Source: Mariaggregatimicrobium sp964498785 (GTDB lineage Bacteria > Zhuqueibacterota > Zhuqueibacteria > Thermofontimicrobiales > Thiofontviventaceae). From it: a stretch of 25,232 bases of DNA. The stretch lies in the NCBI GenBank assembly GCA_964498785.1, contig CAZCJL010000105.1, positions 1 through 25,232 on the forward strand, read 5' to 3'. A model generated the notes under the pieces. It was not told the DNA's origin and did not search any database. It was given only the letters and a program-made list of their open reading frames with translations. Positions 1 through 8,291 of this stretch are shown in pieces. The translations under genes and the position numbers were made by a program. How positions within the stretch are numbered: position 1 is the stretch's first letter; each line of letters opens with the position of its first letter.

Positions 1-3
1 TTA

Positions 4-52
4 AAGAGAATCCGAAAGCTTTGATGCACACCATCAATTATTGAATGGATAC
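4..52 (+). repeat. 49-bp repeat at left window edge (inverted copy at right edge)
   Basis: These 49 bases are a perfect reverse complement of 25184-25232; the copies diverge immediately inward. One reading frame enters from the window edge and stops at a TGA at 42-44, ending in the residues NPKALMHTINY, so the identity runs only 8 bp past a stop codon. A second frame is open through the repeat to a TAA at 89-91. The repeat may therefore be the 3' end of a multi-copy gene (for example a transposase) on which the contig was broken at both ends. Neither peptide is recognised. Confidence 0.75.
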
Positions 53-116
53 TTTGTTAATGTTTTAACTTATTATTTTATAATTCATTAATTATAAATA
101 AATAGTAACTATTCAG

Positions 117-286
117 ATGTCATTCCTGCGAATGCAGGAATCCCCTAAATTTATAATAATCAGGAGATTCCGGGACAAGCCCGGAATGACATTTTACAAA
201 AAAATCAGACTTATGATACAGCTCCTATCGGGCATCCACTGTGCTTAATTTTAGGAGATTCCCGCTAAAAACATGCGGGACTGACA
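117..286. repeat. Palindromic intergenic repeat island
   Basis: Positions 117-126 and 183-192 form a perfect 10-bp inverted pair (ATGTCATTCC / GGAATGACAT). Inside it are two perfect hairpins: 122-129 with 134-141 (ATTCCTGC, loop GAAT) and 167-174 with 180-187 (ATTCCGGG, 5-nt loop). A related half-element follows at 252-286, again starting GGAGATTCC and holding a CCCGC/GCGGG hairpin (261-265, 275-279) before CTGACA. This is the look of widespread dispersed bacterial palindromes of the TGTCATTCC...GGAATGACA type. It encodes no protein. The rest of 92-495 is AT-rich spacer in which I see nothing else definite. Confidence 0.75.
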
Positions 287-495
287 GCTCTATGCTGAAT
301 AGTAACAATAAATATTCAAATAAATATCTGTAACACATTGTTTTAATAGTAGATTTATTTAACAGACACCTGAGTAGTATGTAAATAAAAGCCAAAACAA
401 CAAAATAAATATTGACATTTAGGAAAAATTATCCTAATTTTAATATTATTTATAAAATGACTCAGATGAAATTTGATATGCATGGAGTATTATGA

Positions 496-1035
496 ATGAT
501 ACGGTATTTTCTCACATTGTGCCTGCTGATTCTTTTTCTATTTATAAATTGTTATAAATCCGATTTTACACAACGGACACCAAACAGGTGGGAGCAAAGA
601 ATAAAGGCAGAAGAAGTATTACGAGAAACTGCAATCAATTATAACAATCTGGCCGCGCGAGGCTTGCTGAGTCACATACGAATTTTTCTTGGAACCCCGC
701 ATAAAATGGGCGGGACAACAGTTGATGGGGTGGATTGTTCTGGCCTGGTACAGACAGTTTTTAAAAAATCCTTAGAAATTGAATTACCTCACAATACAAT
801 ATTACTATTTGAGCAGACCACGCCGGTGCATGTAAAACAAGCACAATTAGGAGACCTTGTGTTTTTTTCATCCCCAAAAGGGGCGGCAGTATCCCATGTC
901 GGGATTTATTTACATAATTACAGCTTTGTCCATGCCAGCTCCGTAAACGGAGTAACGGTTTCTAATTTAAAAAAATCGCACTACAGAAAAAGATTTAGAG
1001 GGGTTAGAAGGGTTGCAAACATCAAAATAAAATAA
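496..1035 (+). CDS. NlpC/P60 family cell-wall hydrolase, probable lipoprotein
   Basis: A 179-residue exported protein. A hydrophobic signal (residues 4-18) leads to Cys19 in a lipobox-like FINC, with an unusual Asn at -1. The C-terminal half is an NlpC/P60 cysteine peptidase domain: GVDCSGLV carries the nucleophile Cys81, VSHVGIYL carries His134, and FVHAS supplies His146 as the probable third catalytic residue. Such enzymes cut gamma-D-glutamyl-diaminopimelate or related bonds in peptidoglycan stem peptides, so it probably acts in the periplasm attached to a membrane. The length fits minimal Spr/NlpC-type lipoproteins. The ATG at 496 has a GGAG 8 nt upstream. It is the first gene of a + strand run, 25 bp before panE, and shares no pathway with it. 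Family assignment is firm; substrate is unknown. Confidence 0.9.
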   Translation: MIRYFLTLCLLILFLFINCYKSDFTQRTPNRWEQRIKAEEVLRETAINYNNLAARGLLSHIRIFLGTPHKMGGTTVDGVDCSGLVQTVFKKSLEIELPHNTILLFEQTTPVHVKQAQLGDLVFFSSPKGAAVSHVGIYLHNYSFVHASSVNGVTVSNLKKSHYRKRFRGVRRVANIKIK

Positions 1036-1060
1036 TTAACGCTCTAAGAGAGGAGACTAT

Positions 1061-2083
1061 ATGAGAATTGTGGTTATTGGCGCGGGTGCTGTGGGTGGAG
1101 TTATCGCTGCATATCTTTCTAATGAAACCTATCAGGTAGAGCTTGTTTGCAAACATAAAGAAATTGTTGAGGCTATCGAGAATAATGGGCTGCGTGTAGA
1201 AGGTATTAAAGGTACAATCATTACTTATCCGGATGCTGTAATAGATATATCCCAGATAACGGATAAACCGGACATTGTCTTTATTGCCACCAAATATCAG
1301 GATGCAAAGGCCGCCGCAGAGGCTGTTCTCCCTTTCCTGCAGGATGATACAATGGTAGTTTCGTTACAAAATGGCATGTGTGAGGAAGAAATCGCAGCGG
1401 TTGTTGGAGAGGCCAGAACAGTTGGTTCTATTGTTGAATGGGGAGCCACCATGTTAGGTCCTGGGCGTGTGGAAGTTACTTCAGAAGGTCGGTTTATTAT
1501 CGGAGAACTGAATAATGAGATAAAACACCGATTGTTTGTACTCAAATCGGTTCTGGAAAAAATCTTCTCTGTGCAAATTACAAGTAATTTAAAGGGCAAC
1601 TTGTTTTCAAAATTAATTATCAATTCCTGTATTACAACATTGGGCGCTATTACTGGTATAACATTGGGTGAATTATTGAAAATTTCCACCGCCCGAAATC
1701 TATTTTTAAAAGTGTTTACAGAAGCTGTACTGGTTGCCAGGGCAGAAGGAGTAAAGCTCGAAAAAGTTGCTGGTAAAATTGATCCTTATTCTTTTGCACT
1801 TACCGGTGATGAAATGAACAAAAATTTTTCATTGTCATTATTAAAAAAACATGTCATTTTACTGGCAATCGGCATGAAATATCGAAAATTAAAATCATCC
1901 TCATTACAATCTCTCCAACGGGGAAAATTGACGGAAGTAGATCATCTAAATGGTTATATTCTCCAAAAGGCAAAGAAACATAATATTCCGACGCCGGTTA
2001 ATGAACGATTGCTACAAATCGTAAAAGAAATTGAAAATGGCAAACGCCGCATTGAATTAGAAAATCTATATCGCGTTATTTAA
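1061..2083 (+). CDS. panE: 2-dehydropantoate 2-reductase (ketopantoate reductase)
   Basis: The 340-residue protein reduces ketopantoate to pantoate with NADPH, a step toward pantothenate and coenzyme A in the cytoplasm. The N-terminus is the Rossmann nucleotide loop GAGAVGG (residues 7-13). QNG at 103-105 is the conserved cofactor/substrate loop. The catalytic lysine is Lys184 in FSKLIINSC, with the conserved Asn188 four residues on. TEVDHLNG (291-298) supplies the active-site glutamate (Glu292) of the ApbA C-terminal domain. It is somewhat longer than the roughly 300-residue enterobacterial enzyme, with extra sequence around 240-280. An AGAGGAG ribosome site lies just before the ATG. Because ApbA/PanE homologues can act on other 2-oxoacids, the exact substrate is inferred; no other pantothenate gene lies nearby. 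Confidence 0.88.
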   Translation: MRIVVIGAGAVGGVIAAYLSNETYQVELVCKHKEIVEAIENNGLRVEGIKGTIITYPDAVIDISQITDKPDIVFIATKYQDAKAAAEAVLPFLQDDTMVVSLQNGMCEEEIAAVVGEARTVGSIVEWGATMLGPGRVEVTSEGRFIIGELNNEIKHRLFVLKSVLEKIFSVQITSNLKGNLFSKLIINSCITTLGAITGITLGELLKISTARNLFLKVFTEAVLVARAEGVKLEKVAGKIDPYSFALTGDEMNKNFSLSLLKKHVILLAIGMKYRKLKSSSLQSLQRGKLTEVDHLNGYILQKAKKHNIPTPVNERLLQIVKEIENGKRRIELENLYRVI

Positions 2084-2108
2084 TGAAATTTGAAGTTGGT
2101 GAATTCAC

Positions 2109-2246
2109 ATGTCTAAAAAACGTAAAGAAAATATTTTGATTTTAATATTAGTTTCTCTGTTAAGTATTTATTTTTATTTTGGTGTTAATTATCTTGATAA
2201 ATTTGTGATCAACAATTCTCAAAAAGCAGAACAGACTCATCATTGA
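2109..2246 (+). CDS. Small single-span membrane peptide, unknown
   Basis: A 45-codon open frame follows panE by 25 bp. It starts MSKKRKEN, a basic cytoplasmic-looking N-terminus, followed by one strongly hydrophobic segment (about residues 9-27) and a short polar tail ending in HH. The charge pattern suggests a one-helix, N-in inner-membrane peptide. I see only a weak purine-rich stretch (GAAG) ahead of the ATG, and the family is unknown to me. It could be a genuine small gene co-transcribed with panE or a chance frame in AT-rich sequence. Confidence 0.4.
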   Translation: MSKKRKENILILILVSLLSIYFYFGVNYLDKFVINNSQKAEQTHH

Positions 2247-2442
2247 TGCTAATTGTCGTTTTTCTCTTTATTTTCTATGATTTTTTGTGTTGCTTTTACG
2301 ATTGTTAGATTTGGATTCAGTAATTTGGGCTGCCCGGGCCGAATCATCTGCCGATATCTGGCAAAAGCCAGAATGAAGGCTTATAAAAATTATTTTCAGA
2401 AAGATTATCATTAAGTTTTTCACGTTAATTATCTTGAATTTA
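2247..2442. other. Convergent intergenic gap between 2246 (+) and 2443 (-)
   Basis: The end of the + strand run and the end of the amidohydrolase gene face each other here. A short hairpin CTGGC-AAAA-GCCAG sits at 2358-2371 but has no adjacent T-run on either strand, so it is not a standard terminator. A minus-strand open frame that overlaps the end of the amidohydrolase has no ribosome site and is not called. Confidence 0.4.
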
Positions 2443-4116
2443 CTACTTACGTTGATATACGATTTTACCATTGACAATTGTCGTTAGCACTTTTGTATTC
2501 AAAATTTCATTTGGCTCGATTGTAAAAATGTCTTTATCCAGAATCACAATATCTGCAAATTTACCGACTGTCAACGACCCTCTGATGTCTTCTTCGAATG
2601 AAGCATAAGCAGATCCCATCGTGTAATATTTAACTGCCTCAGATACATTTAATTTTTGATCAGGAAACCAGCCTTTTTGTGGAGAGTTGGCTTCAATATT
2701 TTTTCGGGTCACAGCGGAATAAATGCCGCGCATGGGATCTAACGGCTCGACCGGCCAGTCCGTACCAAATGCCAGGTGAACATTGTTATTCAACATAGTG
2801 CGCCAGGCATAAGCTCCCTCACTTCTTTTTTTGCCGATGCGTTTTTCACAGAACCGCAGATCGGTTGTGCAATGCGTCGGCTGCATTGAAGCAATGACTT
2901 CAAGTTCGGCAAATCGCGGAAAATCTTGTTCAATAACAATTTGTGCGTGTTCAATTCGATGCCGTAATCCCTTTATACCATGTTTCTGCTGCGCATATTC
3001 AATGGCATTCAATACCCAGTTCACACCTTTATCACCAATAGCGTGTGTTCCGGTTTGAAAACCGGCTTTATGCGCGCGGGCTATTAAATCGCTAAATTCG
3101 GCTTCCGGATACTGCGCCAGGCCGGATGTTGACGGGTCATCGCTAAATGGCTCAAATAACAATGCTGTTCCCGATCCCAGCGTCCCATCAATATAACTTT
3201 TTAAAAAACCAACTTTAACGAAATTATTTCCAAACCCCTGGTTCCAGCCTCGTTCCGCAAGTATATTCAAATGCTCCAGATATTGCCAGGCATACACACG
3301 CAATGTTAATTTTTCTTCGACATTCAATTTCTTATAGATTTCCAACTCCTCCAATCCGGCGGAAGTATGGATCCCTGTAATGCCGAGTTGCGCAGCGTGT
3401 TTCAGCGCTAATTCGATATCATCCATCGTGCTATTATCATCCGGACTGTCATAGATAGCTAAATTAATTAAATTCATAGCACTTTCTTTTAATATGCCTG
3501 TCGGAGCGCTGGTTCGTTTATCCCGAACAATTTCGCCACCAAACGGGTTTTTGGTTTTTCGGGTAATTCCGGCTTGTTTTAAAACAAGGCTATTCACCCA
3601 GCAGGAGTGTCCGTCAACTCGGCGGATAATGACCGGATTATTTGGCGCGACGTCATCAAGATGTTTTTTATTCGGAAACTCGCCACTTGAAAAAAGCGTG
3701 TGATCGTAATTTCTGCCGAAAATTACATTACCCTGTGGTAATTCTTTTACCTTATCGGCAATCATGTGTTGTATTTTGCTGATAGAATCAATCCCACGAA
3801 AACTTAACGTACGCAAAGATTTCCCACCTGCTGCAAAATGACAATGCGCGTCAATGAATCCCGGAATAACAAGCTTTCCGTGAGCATCGATCACAGTTGT
3901 TTTTTTCGTTCGATATTTATCAATTACCAGATTGCTCCCGATAGCCATGATTTTATTATCCTGAATAGCCAATGCCTCTGCCGCGGGATAATCCGAGTCC
4001 ATGGTAATAATTTTTGCATTTTGGATAATCATATCCGCTGGTTTCATGCTGCAAGACCCAATTAAAAATGCGATTAGAATTGACTGCATGATCCATTTTG
4101 TTAACTTAGTTATCAT
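2443..4116 (-). CDS. YtcJ-type metal-dependent amidohydrolase, exported lipoprotein
   Basis: A 557-residue member of the amidohydrolase (TIM-barrel) superfamily, closest in layout to the YtcJ/NfdA group, which hydrolyses N-substituted amides. A lipoprotein signal precedes Cys22 (LIGSC). The beta-sandwich domain is split between the start (MIIQNAKIITMD) and the end (GSLTVGKFADIVILD), typical of the family. Metal ligands are visible: PGFIDAHCHF (His91, His93), TGTHAIGDKG, RHRIEHAQ and the late aspartate in FGTDWPVEP. The start ATG lies inside the last codons of the upstream DUF362 gene (11-bp overlap), indicating co-transcription and probable translational coupling. The natural substrate cannot be read from sequence. 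An exported, lipid-anchored form suggests an extracytoplasmic amide or cyclic amide. Confidence 0.87.
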   Translation of the reverse strand: MITKLTKWIMQSILIAFLIGSCSMKPADMIIQNAKIITMDSDYPAAEALAIQDNKIMAIGSNLVIDKYRTKKTTVIDAHGKLVIPGFIDAHCHFAAGGKSLRTLSFRGIDSISKIQHMIADKVKELPQGNVIFGRNYDHTLFSSGEFPNKKHLDDVAPNNPVIIRRVDGHSCWVNSLVLKQAGITRKTKNPFGGEIVRDKRTSAPTGILKESAMNLINLAIYDSPDDNSTMDDIELALKHAAQLGITGIHTSAGLEELEIYKKLNVEEKLTLRVYAWQYLEHLNILAERGWNQGFGNNFVKVGFLKSYIDGTLGSGTALLFEPFSDDPSTSGLAQYPEAEFSDLIARAHKAGFQTGTHAIGDKGVNWVLNAIEYAQQKHGIKGLRHRIEHAQIVIEQDFPRFAELEVIASMQPTHCTTDLRFCEKRIGKKRSEGAYAWRTMLNNNVHLAFGTDWPVEPLDPMRGIYSAVTRKNIEANSPQKGWFPDQKLNVSEAVKYYTMGSAYASFEEDIRGSLTVGKFADIVILDKDIFTIEPNEILNTKVLTTIVNGKIVYQRK

Positions 4117-5467
4117 CCTTCCGTCCTTTGCTCTTTTTTTGCCCGTGTTCTCGCCATCGTCTGGTGACTCGCTTGACAGACGGTAACTTATATTTAGAAC
4201 CGCATAATTTACTAATCCACAAATGTTTCCATGTTGTTAACGGACTTGCGCCAATGAGATTATATTTGTTGATGGACTGCACTTTTAATAAAACGGCGAT
4301 AATTTGCCGAATGTCGTGGCAATGTTCAATATAATATGCTTCATAAAAAATATTACGCAATGTCGAAGCGGTCTCACGGCATGCTTTCGCACCCAATACT
4401 ATCACTGGCTCGCGCAAATTTTCGAGTTGCTCTTTTGAAAAATTGCTACCAGCAAGTAATGTAAACCGCTCATCTCCCCCAAAGTCCTTGAATAGAATTT
4501 GTAAATATTGCAATACGAGACCAAGACACTCCTCAATTCCACTGTTATCTTCGCCAATCACAATATCCATCTTTTGTGGTAGCTGTGCTAATTCTAAATC
4601 ATATTTCACTTTTTGTTTTAATTTTGGCAAGTTCCCTTTCATATCGATTCGATGTAAATGCCCCTCGCCATAACCGTTATCTCTGGCAATTCGTAAATGC
4701 TCTATCTCATCGGGATGATATCCGAGACATTCAGTAGCCACGCGATCCACTGCCACAGAATCTGCTCCGCAAATGAGACGATTAATATAAACAGCATGTC
4801 TGTCAATCAGGGATTCTGGCTGCATCATTCCATGTTCAAGCACTACATTCGCATCAAGAATCGTAAAATCCGGTTTTATATATTGATATAAATAGGGGAT
4901 AATATTATGAACATGAATACTATGCAAAAAAGGAAGGGAGAGCTTGCTCAATAATACGATCTGATTGAATAATGCACCTGCGATTTTTGTTAGATAATGT
5001 GTTCGCAATGATGCAATATTGAGATAGAAACAGCCTTTCCGCTCGGCGATTAACTGTTCCAAAAGTATTTCAGGGAACTGAATTCGGTAACGGTCTTCGG
5101 GTTTACCAATCGCAACGGTAGTTACTTTTTTTTCTTCAAGATAAAGGAATTTGGCTTTATGCTGTTTACAAATTTTTACAATTCCGGTTTGATTTGCAAG
5201 CAGCCGGGTAAAATTTCCATGGATATTGTTTTCCATGACAAATACATTTGCAGTCGGGTTCAGCCGGCGAATATATTCCAGAACCAACTGTAAAAGATCA
5301 ATATCGATATGATGATATTGATAAAGATGATCAATCGAAATTTTAATAAAGATGCGTTTACTGTCTTTTATTTTTAGCGATATTTCAGGTAAGATTTGAA
5401 ATGCTTTGTCCAGTGCCTGTTTGTAGTTATCATGAATCGGAACGGATACCACAACTGTCTTTTTCAT
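4106..5467 (-). CDS. DUF362 domain protein without ferredoxin module
   Basis: A 453-residue protein with the DUF362 signature: DFTILDANVVLEHG, then ICGADSVAVDRVATECLGYHPDEIEHLRIARDNGYGE, which is the conserved GADPVAVD...A...G block of the family. Many DUF362 proteins carry a 4Fe-4S ferredoxin domain with CxxCxxC clusters; none is present here. The C-terminal part (about 300-453) instead holds two predicted alpha/beta stretches of unknown role, ending in a basic tail (RRWREHGQKKSKGRK). No signal peptide is evident, so it should be cytosolic. The biochemical function of the family is not settled. Its gene overlaps and precedes the exported amidohydrolase, so the two form a small operon. The ATG at 5467 has only a weak AGGCC-like ribosome site. 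Confidence 0.8.
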   Translation of the reverse strand: MKKTVVVSVPIHDNYKQALDKAFQILPEISLKIKDSKRIFIKISIDHLYQYHHIDIDLLQLVLEYIRRLNPTANVFVMENNIHGNFTRLLANQTGIVKICKQHKAKFLYLEEKKVTTVAIGKPEDRYRIQFPEILLEQLIAERKGCFYLNIASLRTHYLTKIAGALFNQIVLLSKLSLPFLHSIHVHNIIPYLYQYIKPDFTILDANVVLEHGMMQPESLIDRHAVYINRLICGADSVAVDRVATECLGYHPDEIEHLRIARDNGYGEGHLHRIDMKGNLPKLKQKVKYDLELAQLPQKMDIVIGEDNSGIEECLGLVLQYLQILFKDFGGDERFTLLAGSNFSKEQLENLREPVIVLGAKACRETASTLRNIFYEAYYIEHCHDIRQIIAVLLKVQSINKYNLIGASPLTTWKHLWISKLCGSKYKLPSVKRVTRRWREHGQKKSKGRKDDN

Positions 5468-5824
5468 AGAAGGCCTGTTACCCTTTTAATGTGAAATTTA
5501 TGTTTTCGTAATATTATAAGAATTTAATAATTGAATGTCAATAATAAAATTTATCGGAACACGAATGAAATTCACATTCATGTTAAGCTTTGGTAATCGA
5601 GAGGCCTGTCATCGTGTCATATTATGAAATTATTACAGATATATCTCGATCATTATTTCAAAATACAGACAAATTTTCTTAGCTAATATAAAATTTAAAA
5701 AACTGCTTAAGTAATTATTAAAATTATAAATAAGCAAATGCAATAAATGTGGCACAGATGTTGTTTGAGAATATGACAAATAGAAATTAGATGTAGTGAA
5801 CTTTAAATAGAGGAGGTATAAATT
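5468..5824. promoter_or_regulatory. Divergent intergenic region: DUF362 operon (-) and hsp20 (+)
   Basis: This 357-bp AT-rich gap separates divergent genes and must hold the promoters of both. I find no CIRCE element (TTAGCACTC-N9-GAGTGCTAA), so repression of the downstream chaperone by HrcA is not supported. A weak sigma70-like pair may lie in the last 65 bp before hsp20 (TTGAGA near 5766, TAGATG near 5789), but this is only suggestive. Confidence 0.35.
5813..5818 (+). promoter_or_regulatory. Strong ribosome binding site for hsp20
   Basis: A full GAGGAGG-type Shine-Dalgarno core lies about 6 nt before the ATG at 5825. It is among the strongest in the window and fits a highly translated chaperone. 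Confidence 0.8.
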
Positions 5825-6262
5825 ATGGCTATTGTAAGATGGGCGCCTCGAAAAAATGTGTCAGATTTCACAGATGAATTTCAAAGAATGTGGGATGACT
5901 TTTTTCCGACACGTTGGGAAACCAGAGAAACGATGTGGCAGCCAAGAGTTGATGTGTCGGAAAAGAAAGAAAATATTGTTGTAACAGTAGAAGTTCCTGG
6001 AATGGCTGAAAAAGATATCAAAGTTACCTTAAAAGAAAATCATTTGGTTATTTACGGCGAGAAAAAATTAGAAGAAGATCATAAAGAAGATGAATACCAC
6101 TGCTGCGAGCGTCGATATGGGAAATTTGAACGAGCTTTTATGCTGCCAACAGAAGTTGTCGCTGAAAAAGTTGAAGCGAAAGTAAAAGATGGTGTTCTGA
6201 AAATTACATTGCCCAAAGCAGAAAAAGTTAAAGCGAAAGAAATTTCAATTAAAGCTCAATAA
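5825..6262 (+). CDS. Hsp20 / alpha-crystallin family small heat-shock protein
   Basis: A 145-residue ATP-independent holdase that binds unfolding proteins in the cytoplasm and passes them to refolding chaperones. The N-terminal arm is short and aromatic-rich (W-rich, residues 1-38). The alpha-crystallin domain spans about 39-135, opening with PRVDVSEKKENIVVTVEVPGM and closing with the family-typical DGVLKITLPKAE. The C-terminal extension holds an I-x-I motif (ISI), used for oligomer assembly. A paired CC at about residues 95-96 is unusual and could respond to oxidation. It is monocistronic: strong ribosome site before, terminator after. The neighbouring genes have unrelated functions. Confidence 0.93.
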   Translation: MAIVRWAPRKNVSDFTDEFQRMWDDFFPTRWETRETMWQPRVDVSEKKENIVVTVEVPGMAEKDIKVTLKENHLVIYGEKKLEEDHKEDEYHCCERRYGKFERAFMLPTEVVAEKVEAKVKDGVLKITLPKAEKVKAKEISIKAQ

Positions 6263-6296
6263 ATGCAACTAAACAAAACAGATTTTTTTTAAAAAA

Positions 6297-6328
6297 AGGG
6301 CGTCAATATTAATTGGCGCCCTTTTTTT
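6297..6328 (+). terminator. Rho-independent terminator after hsp20
   Basis: An inverted repeat of about 10 bp (GGGCGTCAAT with ATTGGCGCCC, one G-T pair) at 6298-6321 is followed by seven T and preceded by seven A. The flanking A-run means it could also work on the opposite strand. It lies 35 bp after the hsp20 stop. Confidence 0.88.
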
Positions 6329-6474
6329 GTTGACTTTTATCGAATTAACGTGTAAATTAACTAATTTATGTAACAACAAAAACATTTCAAAGATGCTAAT
6401 TTAATTGCTGTTATTGATCAATCTGGCTTTAAATTTAGAAACATTTAGTTTCCTTAAAACAGCCGACTGAACTG

Positions 6475-6490
6475 AAAGGAGAATGCTATT
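6475..6490 (+). promoter_or_regulatory. Ribosome binding site and putative AUU start of first ABC gene
   Basis: AAAGGAG at 6475-6481 is an excellent Shine-Dalgarno sequence. Six nucleotides after its GGAG core lies ATT (6488), in frame with the transporter. The frame is closed by TGA at 6473-6475, so initiation must occur after it, and no ATG, GTG or TTG occurs in frame before 6650. The ATG at 6483 is in another frame, stops after 12 codons, and is too close to the ribosome site. Confidence 0.6.
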
Positions 6491-8233
6491 AAGCCTTTAT
6501 TTAGACTGCGAATATATTTAAGAAAATATAAAAAGGAATATATTCTGGGAGTTTTATATATTTTCCTGGCGAATCTTTTTTTTACAATATCACCACGAAT
6601 TCTGAAATATACGATTGATAGCATCGAACAGGGGATATCGAACCGCAAATTGCTCTACTATGCATTTGCTCTTGTTGGAGTCGCGATACTACATTTAATT
6701 TTCCGCTTTTTAATGCGGTATACAGTCATTGGCGCTTCCCGCAAAATTGAATACGACATGCGTAACGATTTTTTTTCGCACTTACTAACGTTACCTACTT
6801 CTTTTTACAACAATTACAAGACAGGTGATTTAATGGCCAGAGCAACAAATGACCTGAATGCGGTTCGTAATGTATTGGGACCGGGCATCATGCATGGATT
6901 CGGTAACTCAATGCTTTTTGTGCTTGTGGTAGCGCTTATGTTAATTACCAATGTAAAACTAACGTTACTGGCGCTGATACCTTTACCATTCATAACGCTG
7001 GCAGCAAAATTTTCTATTAAACATATTTTTAAAACATTCAAACAGGCACAGGCGCAGTATTCCACCATTACAGCTAAAGCACAGGAAAATATCGCAGGAA
7101 TGCGGGTTGTTAAGGCTTATGTTCAGGAGACAAGTGAATCTGAAGAATTTAATCAATTAAGCAAAAAATATCTCGATCTTAACCTTAAATTAACTCGCAT
7201 ACAGGCGCTGCTATTTTCAAGTCTTACTTTTTTAATGGGAATCGGAACAGTTATTCTGATATGGTATGGCGGACGTCTCGTTGTAGCTGATGTTATCGAA
7301 ATCGGCGATTTCATCGCGTTTACCGTGTGGCTTGGAATGTTAGCCTGGCCAATGATTTCATTCGGTTGGATTATGAACATGATTCAGCAGGGCGCCGCTT
7401 CCATGGATCGGCTCATGGAAATTATGGACATCGAACCGCATATCAGGGATGATGAACGAACGGATAAGTCGATTCGGGATTTTAGCGGTGAAATCGAATT
7501 TAAAAATGTCAGCTTTTCGTATGGCGATAATTTGCCAATTGTTCTGGAAAATATAAACATTAAAATTCAGGCAGGGCAAACAATCGCCATCACCGGCCCT
7601 ACTGGCAGCGGGAAAACAACGCTTGTTAATTTAATCCCACGTTTAATGGAAGCGTCGGAGGGTCAGCTACTTATCGACGGAGTGGATGTTAGAAAAATCC
7701 CGCTTAATATGTTACGAAAACATATCGGCGTGGTGCCACAAGAAACGTTTCTTTTTTCTGAAAGTATTAGCAACAATATTTCATTTGGATTAAAGAACGC
7801 TGCGTCTAAAGATATTGAAGAAGCTGCGTCAATTTCAACGATTGGTTCTGATTTGGAGGATTTTTCTGAAAGATATGAAACACTTGTCGGTGAACGAGGT
7901 ATTACTCTTTCCGGAGGGCAAAAACAACGAACCGCGCTTTCCCGGGCAATCATCAGAAAGCCGCGTATCCTTATTCTCGATGACGCACTATCTTCGGTCG
8001 ATAGTCATACCGAGGGAAAAATTTTAAGGCGATTTAACGAATTCAATAATCGAAATACCTGTATTATCATTTCGCAGCGAATCTCGACAATCAAAAATGC
8101 TGATTTAATTTATGTGCTAAAAGACGGGAAAGTAATTGAATACGGAACTCATGAAAATCTTTTGAAATCAAACGGGTTCTATACCGATCTCTATAAAAAG
8201 CAGTTATTGCAAAAAGTGCTCGAAAAAATGTAG
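6488..8233 (+). CDS. ABC exporter half-transporter with degenerate ATP-site residues
   Basis: Read from the ATT at 6488 the protein has 581 residues, normal for an ABC-B type half-exporter. Translation from the TTG at 6650 would lose 54 residues, including the KPLFRLRIYLRKYKKEY elbow helix and the first membrane helix. The membrane domain covers about 1-310. The nucleotide-binding domain follows: Walker A GPTGSGKTT (370-378), Q-loop VVPQETFLF, signature LSGGQ (474-478) and Walker B ILILDD. At the catalytic position after Walker B there is Asp499 instead of Glu. The switch histidine is replaced by Gln530 (ISQRIST). This matches the degenerate subunit of heterodimeric exporters such as TM287/288 and LmrCD. 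The partner gene starts 58 bp downstream. Substrate is unknown; drugs, lipids or peptides are possible. Confidence 0.85.
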   Translation: MKPLFRLRIYLRKYKKEYILGVLYIFLANLFFTISPRILKYTIDSIEQGISNRKLLYYAFALVGVAILHLIFRFLMRYTVIGASRKIEYDMRNDFFSHLLTLPTSFYNNYKTGDLMARATNDLNAVRNVLGPGIMHGFGNSMLFVLVVALMLITNVKLTLLALIPLPFITLAAKFSIKHIFKTFKQAQAQYSTITAKAQENIAGMRVVKAYVQETSESEEFNQLSKKYLDLNLKLTRIQALLFSSLTFLMGIGTVILIWYGGRLVVADVIEIGDFIAFTVWLGMLAWPMISFGWIMNMIQQGAASMDRLMEIMDIEPHIRDDERTDKSIRDFSGEIEFKNVSFSYGDNLPIVLENINIKIQAGQTIAITGPTGSGKTTLVNLIPRLMEASEGQLLIDGVDVRKIPLNMLRKHIGVVPQETFLFSESISNNISFGLKNAASKDIEEAASISTIGSDLEDFSERYETLVGERGITLSGGQKQRTALSRAIIRKPRILILDDALSSVDSHTEGKILRRFNEFNNRNTCIIISQRISTIKNADLIYVLKDGKVIEYGTHENLLKSNGFYTDLYKKQLLQKVLEKM

Positions 8234-8291
8234 ATATTTACCACAGTATTTAGTAACTATTTCAGAAAAAATATAACAATCGGAGTCGATT

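Noticed and set aside
2268..2477. 69-codon minus-strand frame after the amidohydrolase
   Set aside because: It starts inside the amidohydrolase coding end, has no ribosome site, and both it and an internal ATG at 2411 lack recognisable content; chance is likely in this AT-rich gap.
5468..5824. Possible CIRCE element upstream of hsp20
   Set aside because: No TTAGCACTC-N9-GAGTGCTAA or close variant is present.
6483..6521. ATG at 6483 as the ABC start or a leader peptide
   Set aside because: It is in another frame, stops after 12 codons and sits about 1 nt from the ribosome site, too close to be used efficiently.
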